Positions 25,033-34,587 of a stretch of 64,000 nt of DNA are shown in pieces. The DNA comes from JADJGC01 sp964576925 (GTDB taxonomy: Bacteria > Zixibacteria > MSB-5A5 > CAIYYT01). Under the pieces are notes generated by a model. The model saw only the letters and a list, made by a program, of their open reading frames with translations. It made no database searches and had not been told where the DNA came from. A program made the position numbers and the translations under genes. The stretch covers positions 1 through 64,000 of the forward strand of contig CAZNWJ010000003.1 in the NCBI GenBank assembly GCA_964576925.1. Direction: 5' to 3'. Position 1 is the first letter of the stretch; every line of letters begins with the position of its first letter.

Positions 25033-26400
25033 ATGGCGGATAGGAAGACGCCCATGTCGAAACCGAGTGGTGAGAAAAGCAGCGTGCTGGTCGCGCTCTC
25101 GGGCGGGCCGGACTCGGTAGCCCTGCTGCATTTGCTTCATGAACAGGCGAAGGCGAACGGGGGGAAGGTGCTTGCGGCTCATGTCAATTACCGGCTGCGC
25201 GGAGATCAATCGGACGGCGACGAGAGATTCTGCCGGGAGCTTTGTCGACGTCTAAAGGTGCGGCTGTTTGTCAAACGGGTCAAGCCGGGGGATATCAAGA
25301 AGGGGAATGTTCAGGCGCAGGCGCGGAAGATTCGCTATCGGTTCTTCGAAGAGGTAAGCGCCCGGCACGGCATCGAGCGCGTGGCGATCGGGCACAACAA
25401 ATCGGACAATGCAGAGACTTTTCTCATGAACCTGGGGCGGGGAGCGGGGACATTCGGACTGGGCCGCATGAGGCAACCGGGAAACGTCATTCGGCCATTG
25501 CTGGGTTGGACGCGGAGCGAGATTGAAGCGTATCTGAAGAGACAGCGATTGAGCTATCGAGTTGACGAAAGCAATCTTGCGGACAAGTACCTTCGCAACC
25601 GGGTGCGAAAACGATTGCTTCCGGCCATCGCAGAAGTGCTGGGAGAAAAGTCGCTGGATGCGATCGACCGCTCCGGACGGATATTGGCCGAGCAAGAGGG
25701 ATTCTTGCGGCAGTTCGGGGAGGAGATCATCAAGGCGGAGGTACAGACGAGCGCGTTTGGGAAATTTATCCTTGATTTGACCCGATTGCGCGCCTATCAT
25801 CCATTGATCCGGCGGATTGTCCTGGCACTGCTTTATGAAAAACTCACCGGGTCATTGGCTGACTTCGACTTCGAGGCGAGCGAGCGTTTCCTCGGATTGA
25901 TCGAATCCGGCGCGGGGGCGGTTGATCTCAAGCGCGGAATCGTGGCCGAGGCTGCTGGAAAGAGCATCTACATTTTTCTTTCCAGCGACAAGGTCAAGCC
26001 GGTTATCGTCAAGTTCGGTTCGACGACGACACTGGGCGCGTTCGGCATGAAACTGAAGGTGACGAAGATTCAGGCGCGCCGACCGTCAAGAGACGAACTC
26101 GAAAGCGGCAACAATCGCCGCGTTTACGTGGATGCAGCATGTCTGCACGGCAAATTGCGGGTAAGGGCAGCGGTGGCGGGAGACAGGTTCAGACCGCTCG
26201 GTATGAAGGGAGAGAAGAAGTTGTCGGATCTCTTTATCGATCGCAAGGTTGACCGGCCATTGAGAGAGGAAACGCCGATTCTTGAAGCGGGAGATACGAT
26301 TGTTTGGGTGATTGGCCACGCGCTGGGGGACGGTGTCAAGATTACCGATAAAACCAAGAGTGTTCTGAAGTTGGAGGTTGAGGAGTATCGAGGCCATTGA
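25033..26400 (+). CDS. tilS: tRNA(Ile)-lysidine synthase
   Basis: The 455-aa enzyme modifies C34 of the CAU-anticodon tRNA-Ile to lysidine. The N-terminal PP-loop ATPase motif is SGGPDSVALLHLLH, followed by HVNYRLRGDQSDGDE and GHNKSDNAETFLMNL; the C-terminal TilS domain includes GDRFRPLGMKGEKKLSDLFID. ATG 25033 has AGGAG 7 nt upstream, better than TTG 25018. It heads the operon tilS-hpt-ftsH-folP-cdaA and overlaps hpt by 23 bp. Confidence 0.95.
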   Translation: MADRKTPMSKPSGEKSSVLVALSGGPDSVALLHLLHEQAKANGGKVLAAHVNYRLRGDQSDGDERFCRELCRRLKVRLFVKRVKPGDIKKGNVQAQARKIRYRFFEEVSARHGIERVAIGHNKSDNAETFLMNLGRGAGTFGLGRMRQPGNVIRPLLGWTRSEIEAYLKRQRLSYRVDESNLADKYLRNRVRKRLLPAIAEVLGEKSLDAIDRSGRILAEQEGFLRQFGEEIIKAEVQTSAFGKFILDLTRLRAYHPLIRRIVLALLYEKLTGSLADFDFEASERFLGLIESGAGAVDLKRGIVAEAAGKSIYIFLSSDKVKPVIVKFGSTTTLGAFGMKLKVTKIQARRPSRDELESGNNRRVYVDAACLHGKLRVRAAVAGDRFRPLGMKGEKKLSDLFIDRKVDRPLREETPILEAGDTIVWVIGHALGDGVKITDKTKSVLKLEVEEYRGH

Positions 26401-26944
26401 TATCGCGCACAAACATCAAATCTTAATCACGGAAGCGCAACTCCAGGGGCGGATCGCCGAATTGGCAGCGGAGATTACCCGCGACTATCGGGGAAAGAAT
26501 CCGATCTTGCTGGGGACGCTCAAAGGGAGCTTTGTTTTCCTGGCGAGCCTGATCCAGAAGCTGGATTTTGACTTGCAGGTAGATTTCATTTCGGCGCGAT
26601 CGTATGGCAATTCGGATACTACATCGGGGGTTGTCGATCTTTACAAGTACCTGTCGATTGATATTCGCGGCCGGCACTTACTGCTGGTGGAAGATATCGT
26701 CGATTCAGGATTGACGCTTCGTATCCTGCTTGAAGATTTCGAGTTAGCCAAACCGCTGTCGGTTGACGTAATAACATTGCTGAACAAGACGGCGAATCGG
26801 AAAGTTGATGTGCCGATTCGTTATGTCGGATTTGACATCGCGAGTGATTTCGTGGTCGGGTTTGGCCTCGATTACGGCGAGAAGTACAGGAACCTGCCGT
26901 ATATTGCGGTGTTAAACCGTGAGAGTGCTGAGGAAAAATCGTAG
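26378..26944 (+). CDS. hpt: hypoxanthine phosphoribosyltransferase
   Basis: The 188-aa purine salvage enzyme makes IMP or GMP from hypoxanthine or guanine with PRPP. The PRPP-binding signature is LLLVEDIVDSGLTL, with GTLKGSFVFLASLI and VGFGLDYGEKYRNLPYI also typical. No ATG lies at the expected start: the frame opens with TTG 26378 inside tilS, directly after GGAGG, and a rarer codon at 26387 or 26396 is also possible. Order and overlap with tilS are as in many bacteria. Confidence 0.93.
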   Translation: MRSIEAIDIAHKHQILITEAQLQGRIAELAAEITRDYRGKNPILLGTLKGSFVFLASLIQKLDFDLQVDFISARSYGNSDTTSGVVDLYKYLSIDIRGRHLLLVEDIVDSGLTLRILLEDFELAKPLSVDVITLLNKTANRKVDVPIRYVGFDIASDFVVGFGLDYGEKYRNLPYIAVLNRESAEEKS

Positions 26945-26956
26945 CTGGAGTATAAA

Positions 26957-28909
26957 TTGAACGATCACAACATGTACCGGCAGCCGCCGCTGCCGCCGCA
27001 ACGACCGAAGAAGGGCGAAGACCCCGGCAAGCGCGACGACTCGGGCTGGAAACGCAACAGCCGCAGCATCGTGTTCTGGCTGGTGTTTTTGCTGATCGTC
27101 TTTGTCGTCGTGCGTTTCATCTCGTCGCCGACGGCTGACCGGGCGGAGATCACCTATACCGAACTTTTGCAGCAGATCGACCAGGGGAATATTTCGGAAG
27201 TGGTGTTCGTCGACCGCGAAGTCCGCGGCAAGTTTAAGGCGAAGTATATGCCGGAGAACGCCAAAGGACGCACGGAAGGGGTTTCAGGATTTATTGCCCG
27301 GATCCCGTTTGCGGATACTGATCTGGTGTCTCGCATCAGCGACGCCGGTGTAAAGATTAGCGCCGAGAAATCGGACGAAGGCTGGGTCGGGTATCTGATA
27401 ACACTCGCGCCCTTCCTGCTGATTATCCTGCTCTGGGTATTCATCATGCGGCAGATGCAGGGCGCTGGACCGAAGGGTCTGTTTACCTTTGGCAAATCGC
27501 GCGCCAAGCTGATGACGGAAGATCGCCCCAAGGTGACGTTCCATGACGTCGCGGGATGTGACGAAGCCAAGGAAGAACTCGCGGAAGTGATCGAATTTCT
27601 GAAAGAACCGGGACGGTTCCAGAAACTCGGCGGCAAGATTCCCAAAGGCGCTCTCTTGGTGGGCCCGCCGGGGACGGGCAAGACGCTGCTGGCGCGTGCG
27701 GTCGCGGGCGAAGCCGGCGTGCCGTTCTTCTCGATGTCGGGCTCCGATTTTGTCGAGATGTTTGTCGGCGTGGGCGCTTCGCGGGTGCGCGATTTGTTCG
27801 ACCAAGGCAAGAAGAGCGCGCCGTGCATTATCTTTATCGATGAAATCGACGCCGTCGGACGCCTACGCGGCGCCGGCCTGGGCGGCGGACACGATGAACG
27901 CGAGCAGACCTTGAACCAATTGTTGGTCGAGATGGACGGATTCGAGTCAAATGACGGCGTCATCCTGGTCGCAGCCACCAACCGACCCGACGTGCTTGAT
28001 CCGGCGCTGCTGCGACCGGGACGTTTTGACCGGCAGATTGTGGTAAATCTCCCCGATATCAAGGGGCGCGAGGGGATTCTCAAGGTCCACATGAAGAAGA
28101 TCAACGTCGCCGAGGACGTGGATGTCAAGGTGATTGCGCGCGGGACGCCGGGAATGTCAGGCGCGGATCTGGCGAATGTCGTCAATGAAGCCGCCCTGCT
28201 GGCGGCGCGGCGCAACGCCGAAAAGGTCGGCATGATCGACATGGAAATGGCCAAGGACAAGGTGATGATGGGCGCCGAGCGGCGTTCGCTGGTGATTTCG
28301 GATGAAGAAAAGCGCACCACGGCGTACCACGAGGCGGGCCATGCCCTGGTCGGCAAGTTGATTCCCAAGGCTGACCCGGTCTACAAGGTGACGATTATCC
28401 CGCGCGGACTGGCGCTCGGCGTGACGAGCTTCCTGCCGACGGAAGAGAAGCATACTTATTCGAAGGAGTATCTCGAAACCAAGCTGATCTACCTGATGGG
28501 TGGGCGCGCGGCGGAGAAGCTGGTGTTTGACCAGTTTACGACCGGCGCCGGTAACGATATCGAGCGCGCTTCGGATTTGGCGCGGCGGATGATCTGCTCG
28601 TGGGGCATGAGCGAGAATCTGGGGCCGATCACCTTCGGCAAGGCGCGCGAGGAGATTTTCCTCGGGCGGGAGATTTCGCAGCACCGCGATTATTCGGAGA
28701 AGACGGCGCAGCAGATCGACGACGAGGTGCGGCGGATTGTCGAGCGTTCGTATGCGCAAGCGGAGGAAATCCTGCAGTCGAATCTCGACAAGCTGCATAT
28801 GCTGGCGACGGCGCTGCTAGAGCACGAGATTCTCGATTCGGACGAGATCGACCAAATCCTGCGCGGCGAGAAATTGAACAAGGTGCCGGTAAATTCCAAG
28901 CAGCCATGA
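26957..28909 (+). CDS. ftsH: ATP-dependent zinc metalloprotease FtsH
   Basis: The 650-aa inner-membrane AAA+ protease degrades membrane and regulatory proteins. A proline-rich N-terminus is followed by two membrane segments flanking the FtsH extracellular domain. The AAA domain follows with Walker A GPPGTGKT (236-243), Walker B IIFIDEIDAVG and an SRH arginine region, then the M41 zinc motif HEAGH (458-462). TTG 26957 is preferred as start (CTGGAG 6 nt upstream) over ATG 26972, which has no ribosome site. The stop overlaps the folP start (ATGA). Confidence 0.96.
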   Translation: MNDHNMYRQPPLPPQRPKKGEDPGKRDDSGWKRNSRSIVFWLVFLLIVFVVVRFISSPTADRAEITYTELLQQIDQGNISEVVFVDREVRGKFKAKYMPENAKGRTEGVSGFIARIPFADTDLVSRISDAGVKISAEKSDEGWVGYLITLAPFLLIILLWVFIMRQMQGAGPKGLFTFGKSRAKLMTEDRPKVTFHDVAGCDEAKEELAEVIEFLKEPGRFQKLGGKIPKGALLVGPPGTGKTLLARAVAGEAGVPFFSMSGSDFVEMFVGVGASRVRDLFDQGKKSAPCIIFIDEIDAVGRLRGAGLGGGHDEREQTLNQLLVEMDGFESNDGVILVAATNRPDVLDPALLRPGRFDRQIVVNLPDIKGREGILKVHMKKINVAEDVDVKVIARGTPGMSGADLANVVNEAALLAARRNAEKVGMIDMEMAKDKVMMGAERRSLVISDEEKRTTAYHEAGHALVGKLIPKADPVYKVTIIPRGLALGVTSFLPTEEKHTYSKEYLETKLIYLMGGRAAEKLVFDQFTTGAGNDIERASDLARRMICSWGMSENLGPITFGKAREEIFLGREISQHRDYSEKTAQQIDDEVRRIVERSYAQAEEILQSNLDKLHMLATALLEHEILDSDEIDQILRGEKLNKVPVNSKQP

Positions 28910-29760
28910 TTTCTCGCGGGGTAGACAGATCAGCAACCGAGTTGATCGACTTGTTTCAACGCAAAGATCGTACGATTGTGATGGGAGTGGTTAACGCCAC
29001 TCCCGATTCATTTTCGGACGGCGGGCGCTATGCCGACGCTGATGCCGCGATCGCGCGAGCGCTTTCTCTTGTCGAAGAGGGCGCAGATATTATTGACGTT
29101 GGCGGGGAGTCGACGAGGCCCGGCGCCGCGCCGGTGGCGGCAGACGAAGAGCTGCGACGGGTGATGCCCGTGATTGCCGCCCTGGCCGAACGCAGCCGCG
29201 TGACCATCTCGATCGATACTTACAAAGCCGCTGTGGCGCGCGCGGCGCTCGAGGCGGGGGCGACGATTGTCAATGACGTCACGGCGCTGGGCGGTGACGA
29301 TGCGATGACGGCGTTGATCGCTGAAGCCGGGGCCGGCGTGGTGCTGATGCACAAGCGCGGCACGCCGCAGACGATGCAGCAGGACACGAAATACAGTGAC
29401 TTGATCGCGGAAATCGTCGTATTCTTGGGAGAGGCGATACGGCGAGCCGAAAGCGGCGGCATCGACCCGCGACTGATCATGGTCGATCCGGGTATCGGAT
29501 TCGGCAAGGATGTCGAAGGGAACCTCGAGATCATCCGATCGGTAGGCAAACTGCTGGAGCTGGGCAAGCCGGTCCTGATCGGGGCGTCGCGCAAGTCGTT
29601 TATCGGGCGCTTGAGCGGCGCCGGAATTGAAGATCGACTTGCCGGGTCGCTGGCTGCTGCGACGGCGGCCGTCCTCAATGGTGCAGCGGCCGTGCGCGTG
29701 CACGATGTGCGCGAAACCCGGCAGGCGGTTGACCTGGCAGTGAAGTTGCGCGGAGCATGA
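28906..29760 (+). CDS. folP: dihydropteroate synthase
   Basis: This 284-aa TIM-barrel enzyme of folate synthesis joins p-aminobenzoate to the pterin diphosphate. Signatures: GVVNATPDSFSDGG, DVGGESTRPGA, MVDPGIGFGKD, and GASRKSFIG. ATG 28906 overlaps the ftsH stop, and the gene overlaps cdaA by 4 bp at its end. Length is normal. Confidence 0.95.
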   Translation: MISRGVDRSATELIDLFQRKDRTIVMGVVNATPDSFSDGGRYADADAAIARALSLVEEGADIIDVGGESTRPGAAPVAADEELRRVMPVIAALAERSRVTISIDTYKAAVARAALEAGATIVNDVTALGGDDAMTALIAEAGAGVVLMHKRGTPQTMQQDTKYSDLIAEIVVFLGEAIRRAESGGIDPRLIMVDPGIGFGKDVEGNLEIIRSVGKLLELGKPVLIGASRKSFIGRLSGAGIEDRLAGSLAAATAAVLNGAAAVRVHDVRETRQAVDLAVKLRGA

Positions 29761-30524
29761 TAATGGAACTTTTCGGGTACAAGTTTCTTAAGTTCACCTT
29801 GATCGACCTGATCGACGTCATCGTCGTGGCGGCGATATTCTACAAGTTCCTCTCGCTGCTGCGCGGGACGCGGGCGGCGCAGATGGTGACGGGCTTGACG
29901 CTGCTGTTTGTCGTGGCGTTTTTCGCCTATTGGTTCCAATTGCAGGGGCTGATGTGGCTGTTCACCAATTTGGCGACGGTCGGATTTATCGTGCTGGTGA
30001 TTTTGTTCCAGCCGGAAATCCGCGGAGCATTAGCGCAGATCGGGCATTCGCGGTTGGTGAGGCTATTCTACCGCGGGGAATCGACAGCGAGTGTCGACGA
30101 AATCGTGCGAGCGATGGTGCGGCTGTCGGTGCTCAAGCACGGGGCCCTGCTGGTGATCGAGCGCTCGGTGGGATTAAAAGACTTCATCCAAAGCGGCAAG
30201 GAACTGAATACGCAGGTTTCGGAAGAGATCATCACGACGATCTTCACGCCCTATACGCCGCTTCACGACGGGGCGATTATCGTGCGGGGCGACATGATAA
30301 TCGCGGCGGCATGCACGCTGCCGGTGTCGCAAAACCCGGCCTACCAGAAGTTGTTCGGGATGCGGCACAAAGCGGCGATTGGTATTACCGAGGAATCGGA
30401 CGCGGTCTGCCTGGTGGTGAGCGAGGAGACGGGGGAGATTTCGATTGCTTTTGAAGGGGCGCTGCGACGCGATATCGAGCACATACAACTCAAAGAGCTG
30501 CTGCTGAGATTCCTGAAGAGTTAG
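29757..30524 (+). CDS. cdaA: membrane diadenylate cyclase CdaA
   Basis: The 255-aa protein makes c-di-AMP from two ATP. Three N-terminal membrane segments are followed by the DisA_N cyclase domain with DGA (YTPLHDGAIIV) and GMRHKAAIG, where the usual RHR motif reads RHK. The position after folP at the end of the tilS-hpt-ftsH operon is common for cdaA. The start ATG overlaps the folP stop; ATG 29763 is an alternative. Confidence 0.92.
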   Translation: MIMELFGYKFLKFTLIDLIDVIVVAAIFYKFLSLLRGTRAAQMVTGLTLLFVVAFFAYWFQLQGLMWLFTNLATVGFIVLVILFQPEIRGALAQIGHSRLVRLFYRGESTASVDEIVRAMVRLSVLKHGALLVIERSVGLKDFIQSGKELNTQVSEEIITTIFTPYTPLHDGAIIVRGDMIIAAACTLPVSQNPAYQKLFGMRHKAAIGITEESDAVCLVVSEETGEISIAFEGALRRDIEHIQLKELLLRFLKS

Positions 30525-30575
30525 GTGAATCTGTTCAAAGTGGGGCAATAGCGATTGCATCACGGGCGGTGATGC

Positions 30576-31799
30576 ATGTATCTTCCGAGGCATATGGAAT
30601 TCATGTCAGTTGTGATCTTTGCAGCGGGCGCGGTGTTTGGCGCGGTTGTGGTGTGGATCGTGATGCGCCGGCAGAAGGTTGAGGCGCGGGCGATCGCCGA
30701 AGAACTGCTTCGAGACAACGAGGCGCGCAAACAGGCGGAACTTGACCGAGTCATCGAGCATGTGAAGTTGAGTTTTGGCAGTCTGTCGACTGAGGCGCTG
30801 AACAAGGCCAACGAGGAGTTCGTACGCCTGCGGAAATCGCTGCTGGAATCGGACCGAACAACGCACACGCAGGAACTGGATTCGAAGAAGGCGCTGATTG
30901 ACGAACAATTGAAGTCGATTGCCGGTGAACTGAGCAAGGTCGAGCAGGTGGTCAAGGGATACCAGAGTGAAAGCGCGACGCGCTTCGGGCAGCTCGACTC
31001 CGGCCTGAGAGCGCAGAATGAGCAGGTTCAAAAGCTGGCACTGACGACCGGATCGCTGCGGGAGGCGTTGTCATCTACGAAGGCGCGCGGACAGTGGGGT
31101 GAACGGATGGCCGAGGATGTCCTGCGGCTGGCCGGTTTCGTCGAAGGAATCAACTACGAAAAGCAAAAGACGCTGGGCGCCGGAACGCGGCCCGATTTCA
31201 CGTTTCCGCTGCCGCAGGGGCTGATGCTCAATATGGACGTCAAGTTTCCGCTGGACAACTACAGGGGCTATATCGAAGCAACTTCGGAGACGGACGCTGC
31301 GAAGTACCGGGCGGACTTCGTTCGAGATCTGCGCAATCATGTCAAGGCGGTGAGCGGTCGGGAGTATATCAATGCGGCCGAGCATACCGTGGACTATGTA
31401 CTGCTGTTTATTCCGAACGAGCAGGTTTACTCTTTCATCCACGAGGTTGACCGATCACTATTGGACGACGCACTAAAGAGCAAGGTGATTCTTTGTTCGC
31501 CGTTGTCGCTCTATGCAATTTTGGCGGTGATCAGGCAGGCGAGCGACAACTTTGCTTTTGAGCAGGCATCGGAACAAATCCTCAGCGCCGTGGCGACGAT
31601 GCAGACGCAATGGCGGAAGTTCGTTGAGAAGATGGATGTGATCGGCAAGCGAATTGAAGACTCGCAGAAGGCGTTTCAAGAGCTGATGACGACGCGCAAA
31701 CGAGCGCTCGATCGCGCCTTCGACAAGGTCGAAGACCTGCGCAGCCAAAGGGGCCTGCCGCTTCTCAGCGACGGCAGCGACAACGATCAAAGCCAGTAA
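30576..31799 (+). CDS. rmuC: DNA recombination protein RmuC
   Basis: The protein has 407 aa. An N-terminal membrane segment (VVIFAAGAVFGAVVVWIVM) is followed by a long coiled coil (~30-160) and the RmuC nuclease-like domain (ARGQWGERMAEDVLRLAGF, GTRPDFTFPLP, MDVKFPLDNY). The family limits inversions and sequence rearrangements. Starts at 30594 and 30603 are also possible; the ribosome site is weak for all. It ends convergent with the lipoprotein operon. Confidence 0.9.
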   Translation: MYLPRHMEFMSVVIFAAGAVFGAVVVWIVMRRQKVEARAIAEELLRDNEARKQAELDRVIEHVKLSFGSLSTEALNKANEEFVRLRKSLLESDRTTHTQELDSKKALIDEQLKSIAGELSKVEQVVKGYQSESATRFGQLDSGLRAQNEQVQKLALTTGSLREALSSTKARGQWGERMAEDVLRLAGFVEGINYEKQKTLGAGTRPDFTFPLPQGLMLNMDVKFPLDNYRGYIEATSETDAAKYRADFVRDLRNHVKAVSGREYINAAEHTVDYVLLFIPNEQVYSFIHEVDRSLLDDALKSKVILCSPLSLYAILAVIRQASDNFAFEQASEQILSAVATMQTQWRKFVEKMDVIGKRIEDSQKAFQELMTTRKRALDRAFDKVEDLRSQRGLPLLSDGSDNDQSQ

Positions 31800-31805
31800 A
31801 CAGAG

Positions 31806-31832
31806 GCGCGCGCCGGGTATTCCGACGCGCGC
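31806..31832. terminator. possible shared hairpin between convergent genes
   Basis: A 7-bp GCGCGCG/CGCGCGC stem with a 13-nt loop lies in the 64-bp gap between rmuC and the convergent lipoprotein gene. There is no strong T-run on either strand, so the terminator role is uncertain. Confidence 0.4.
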
Positions 31833-31863
31833 GAAATAAAATCAAAGTGGGCGGGCGAGACGA

Positions 31864-33414
31864 TTACTTGACCTTGCCGGCGACACGCTTGCCGACCGGG
31901 ATTTCGTCATCGGAAGGCAGCGGCGGTGTCGTCGAGATCGTGTTGCGCGGAGTCAGTTGACCCTGCGCTGACAGATCGAAGACGTACCACCAATGACCGG
32001 TCCCGGACGTCGGCACGGTGTAGGTAGCGATCTTCTCGGCGCCGCGGTAGACCTCGACGATCGCGTTTGATTCAGTGATGGGCGCCTCCTGCGAGTAGTT
32101 TTTCACGGCAAAGACACAATCACTGACGAGATCAAAAATGGTAATGGTCTCGGGGCCATAGCCAAGAGTCTCGTCAACATCGAGCAGAATGTAAGGAGGC
32201 GTTTCGGGATTACCCTCGCCCTCATACGGATAATAGACCTCGAAGAGACTGTCGTTAATCGTGGTCCAGATGTGAGAATCGAGATCGGAGGGCGTCTGAC
32301 CCCAGGTAAGCACCACGCGGTATTGGCCGGCCTGCAGTTGCTCAGACAGGGTGATGCGCTCGGCGGTGACGCCGGATTGATGGACGACGGTGCGCTGGGC
32401 AGTTATGTACCCAGAGAGTTGTACCGTCATCTGGTAGGTGCCGTAAGGCATGTTGGTCATGATGAATGACCCGTCGATCGTAGTTGTGGCCTGACGGCTG
32501 GCCGGGCCGGTGACACCGACGGCGGCGCCCACTAAGGGGTTGCCGGTGCGGGCGTCGGTGACCACGCCGCCGATTACGCCAACCTCGCTGCCTGCATCAG
32601 TGATGCGGACTGTCTGATTGTCGATTTGCAGCAGGCCATCTGTCAGCTCCGGCACCGGGCCATCGTTATCGAGGAGTTCCTCCACTCCAAGTGTCAAGTC
32701 GGCGAGACCGGCGGCCTCGGCGAAGAGATTCACACCGTAGAGTTCAACCGTTCCAACCGGGATGTTCTCGATACCCTCAGAGCGGCTGATGACCATCTGC
32801 ACTTGCCCCGTGATGGTTCCGGCATTGACGGCCAGCGTGCCCCAATTTGTATTCAGTTGTTGGGTGCCCTCAAATCTCAGGAGCAGCGGGTCATAGTCAA
32901 TCGTAAACGCGCCGCTGTTGAAAGCCTGGAGATTCCAGAGTTCGATCTTGATCAAGACCTGCTGGTTTTCGACCGTTTCGACATGGTAAGGCGAGAGCCG
33001 AACCATCGGGACGACCGGGACGAGCTCCAGATCGACTATGATGTTCCCTCCGGGAGTAATCTGGCGCTCGGCGGTCGCGCCATAGAGCAGGATGGCCTGA
33101 TCGTCAGGGGCAATATCGTAAGCCGTCAGATTGAACAAGACAGTTCCGACAGGCAATTCGATGGTGCTGAAGCTAAACTCGCCGTCGGTCAGGCCGGTCG
33201 ATTCCTGGTAGATGATTTCGTCCTCGAAGACGACCGAGAGCCGGACTTCATCGACGCGTTCGGCGAGGGAGGTCTTGAGGAATCCGACGTTGAGTGAAGC
33301 ATTTGACTTATTCGTTGGGTTGTCGGCCTTGTCGCTGCAGCCAACGGTCATGAGTATGAGGGCAGCGACGAGCAAGCACGCAATAATGAGCAGAGATTTT
33401 CGTTTCAGATTCAT
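31864..33414 (-). CDS. lipoprotein with cohesin-like and carboxypeptidase-regulatory-like domains
   Basis: The protein has 516 aa from ATG 33414, which has AGGAGGTG upstream. The signal peptide ends in a lipobox (ILMTVGC). Residues ~30-120: beta-rich domain. Residues ~130-265: cohesin-like domain (VRLSPYHVETVENQQVLIKI ... FTIDYDPLLLRFEG). Residues ~280-350: carboxypeptidase-regulatory-like domain (GGVVTDARTGNPLVGAAVGV). The C-terminal part is a YfaP/DUF2135-like domain (LTWGQTPSDLDSHIW). It is the last gene of a three-gene minus operon with a beta-barrel and a CsgG-like lipoprotein. It is likely surface- or periplasm-anchored; the cohesin fold is inferred by pattern. Confidence 0.75.
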   Translation of the reverse strand: MNLKRKSLLIIACLLVAALILMTVGCSDKADNPTNKSNASLNVGFLKTSLAERVDEVRLSVVFEDEIIYQESTGLTDGEFSFSTIELPVGTVLFNLTAYDIAPDDQAILLYGATAERQITPGGNIIVDLELVPVVPMVRLSPYHVETVENQQVLIKIELWNLQAFNSGAFTIDYDPLLLRFEGTQQLNTNWGTLAVNAGTITGQVQMVISRSEGIENIPVGTVELYGVNLFAEAAGLADLTLGVEELLDNDGPVPELTDGLLQIDNQTVRITDAGSEVGVIGGVVTDARTGNPLVGAAVGVTGPASRQATTTIDGSFIMTNMPYGTYQMTVQLSGYITAQRTVVHQSGVTAERITLSEQLQAGQYRVVLTWGQTPSDLDSHIWTTINDSLFEVYYPYEGEGNPETPPYILLDVDETLGYGPETITIFDLVSDCVFAVKNYSQEAPITESNAIVEVYRGAEKIATYTVPTSGTGHWWYVFDLSAQGQLTPRNTISTTPPLPSDDEIPVGKRVAGKVK

Positions 33415-33425
33415 GATGCACCTCC

Positions 33426-34577
33426 TCACATGACCCGATAGGTTAAGGCAAATAGCAGCCCGAGTCCGGAAAGATCGGCGTCGTTATCGCCCAGATCGAC
33501 GGAACCGGTGTAGAGCGTCAGCAAGCCGCTGCCGTAGAGCATTTCGGTCAGCGCGTAGCTGGCGCCGCCGCTGATGCCGATATAATTGGACTTGGGGCGA
33601 TACAGGACGCTGTTTTCGGCATAATCGTTGGACGAAAAGTTCTGAAATTCGAGGCGTCCGTTGACGCGCAGTTTCTCAGTTGCGAGATAGCCGCCGCCCA
33701 GATAGATCAGGAACTCGTTGCGCCCGGACTTGGAGGCCTCTTCCGTGAGGTTTTCCTCACCGGCTTCATTGCGGACTTCAGCCTTCGAGCGGTTGACGAG
33801 CATGATGCCGGCGTAGGCGGTGTGGTCCTGCGTGTAAGCCAGTTGAGAACGCACGATGATCGTCGGGCCGGCCTTGTAGACTTTTTGGTCACCGAATTTG
33901 TCTTCGAGATAGAAGGCGTAGGTGCCGTCGACGAGGAAGTGAATGGCGTCGGCGTCGACATTCAAGCCGGCGCGACCGGTGATCTCATCACCGTACTTGT
34001 ACTTCTCTGCGTCATCTTTCCGCAACTGGTATTTGCCTTTGTGCAGGAAGCCGCCGCCAAAGTGAAAGGTGAGATTTCCCGACTGCGGATGGGCCATGCC
34101 CTCGACACCGAGATCGAGCCCCTGGCCGTAGCGGCGCGTGACATACTTGCGCGTATTGTCGGCAACCGCCATGGCGACCGAAAATTCCTCGTCGTCGAGT
34201 TTGGTCTTGCCGGTCGGCAGATTGGCGATACCACTAAGCGAGGCGACACCGGAGGCGGTGTAATAAGTTGCCACAAGACGGGTATCGTTCAGGGACGAGA
34301 GCTTGCCTTCCTCGGAGCTGCCATCGACTTCGTACTTGGACGACGACAGGCGGCCGTTGAGGGCGAGGCTGAAACGGTCGTTGGGTGCGACGAAAGCATC
34401 GAGTCCGAATGCCCCTTCGTTGAGGTCGTACTTGTCAACGTCTGGAACCTCGGTCTTCCAGTTATTCATCAAGTAATAAAGCGTAGCGCGCGTCTTCAGT
34501 GGCTCCGCCGCTGCCGAGGCAATCATCATCAGGGCGAGCAGCGCAGCGAGCAGCGAAACAAAGTACTTCGATTTCAT
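33426..34577 (-). CDS. outer-membrane beta-barrel protein
   Basis: The 383-aa protein starts at ATG 34577 (GGGAGGAG upstream; the longer frame to 34712 runs into the preceding gene). The signal peptide is MKSKYFVSLLAALLALMMIA. The rest is a series of alternating amphipathic strands ending LLFALTYRVM, consistent with a transporter-like or adhesin-type barrel of about 16-18 strands. No named family was recognised. It is the middle gene of the CsgG-like/barrel/cohesin-like operon, 10 bp after the upstream gene. Confidence 0.7.
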   Translation of the reverse strand: MKSKYFVSLLAALLALMMIASAAAEPLKTRATLYYLMNNWKTEVPDVDKYDLNEGAFGLDAFVAPNDRFSLALNGRLSSSKYEVDGSSEEGKLSSLNDTRLVATYYTASGVASLSGIANLPTGKTKLDDEEFSVAMAVADNTRKYVTRRYGQGLDLGVEGMAHPQSGNLTFHFGGGFLHKGKYQLRKDDAEKYKYGDEITGRAGLNVDADAIHFLVDGTYAFYLEDKFGDQKVYKAGPTIIVRSQLAYTQDHTAYAGIMLVNRSKAEVRNEAGEENLTEEASKSGRNEFLIYLGGGYLATEKLRVNGRLEFQNFSSNDYAENSVLYRPKSNYIGISGGASYALTEMLYGSGLLTLYTGSVDLGDNDADLSGLGLLFALTYRVM

Positions 34578-34587
34578 CGGCTCCTCC

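Noticed and set aside
27154..28368. 404-aa antisense ORF in ftsH
   Set aside because: Low-complexity Ser/Arg-rich shadow of a highly conserved gene in a GC-rich genome.
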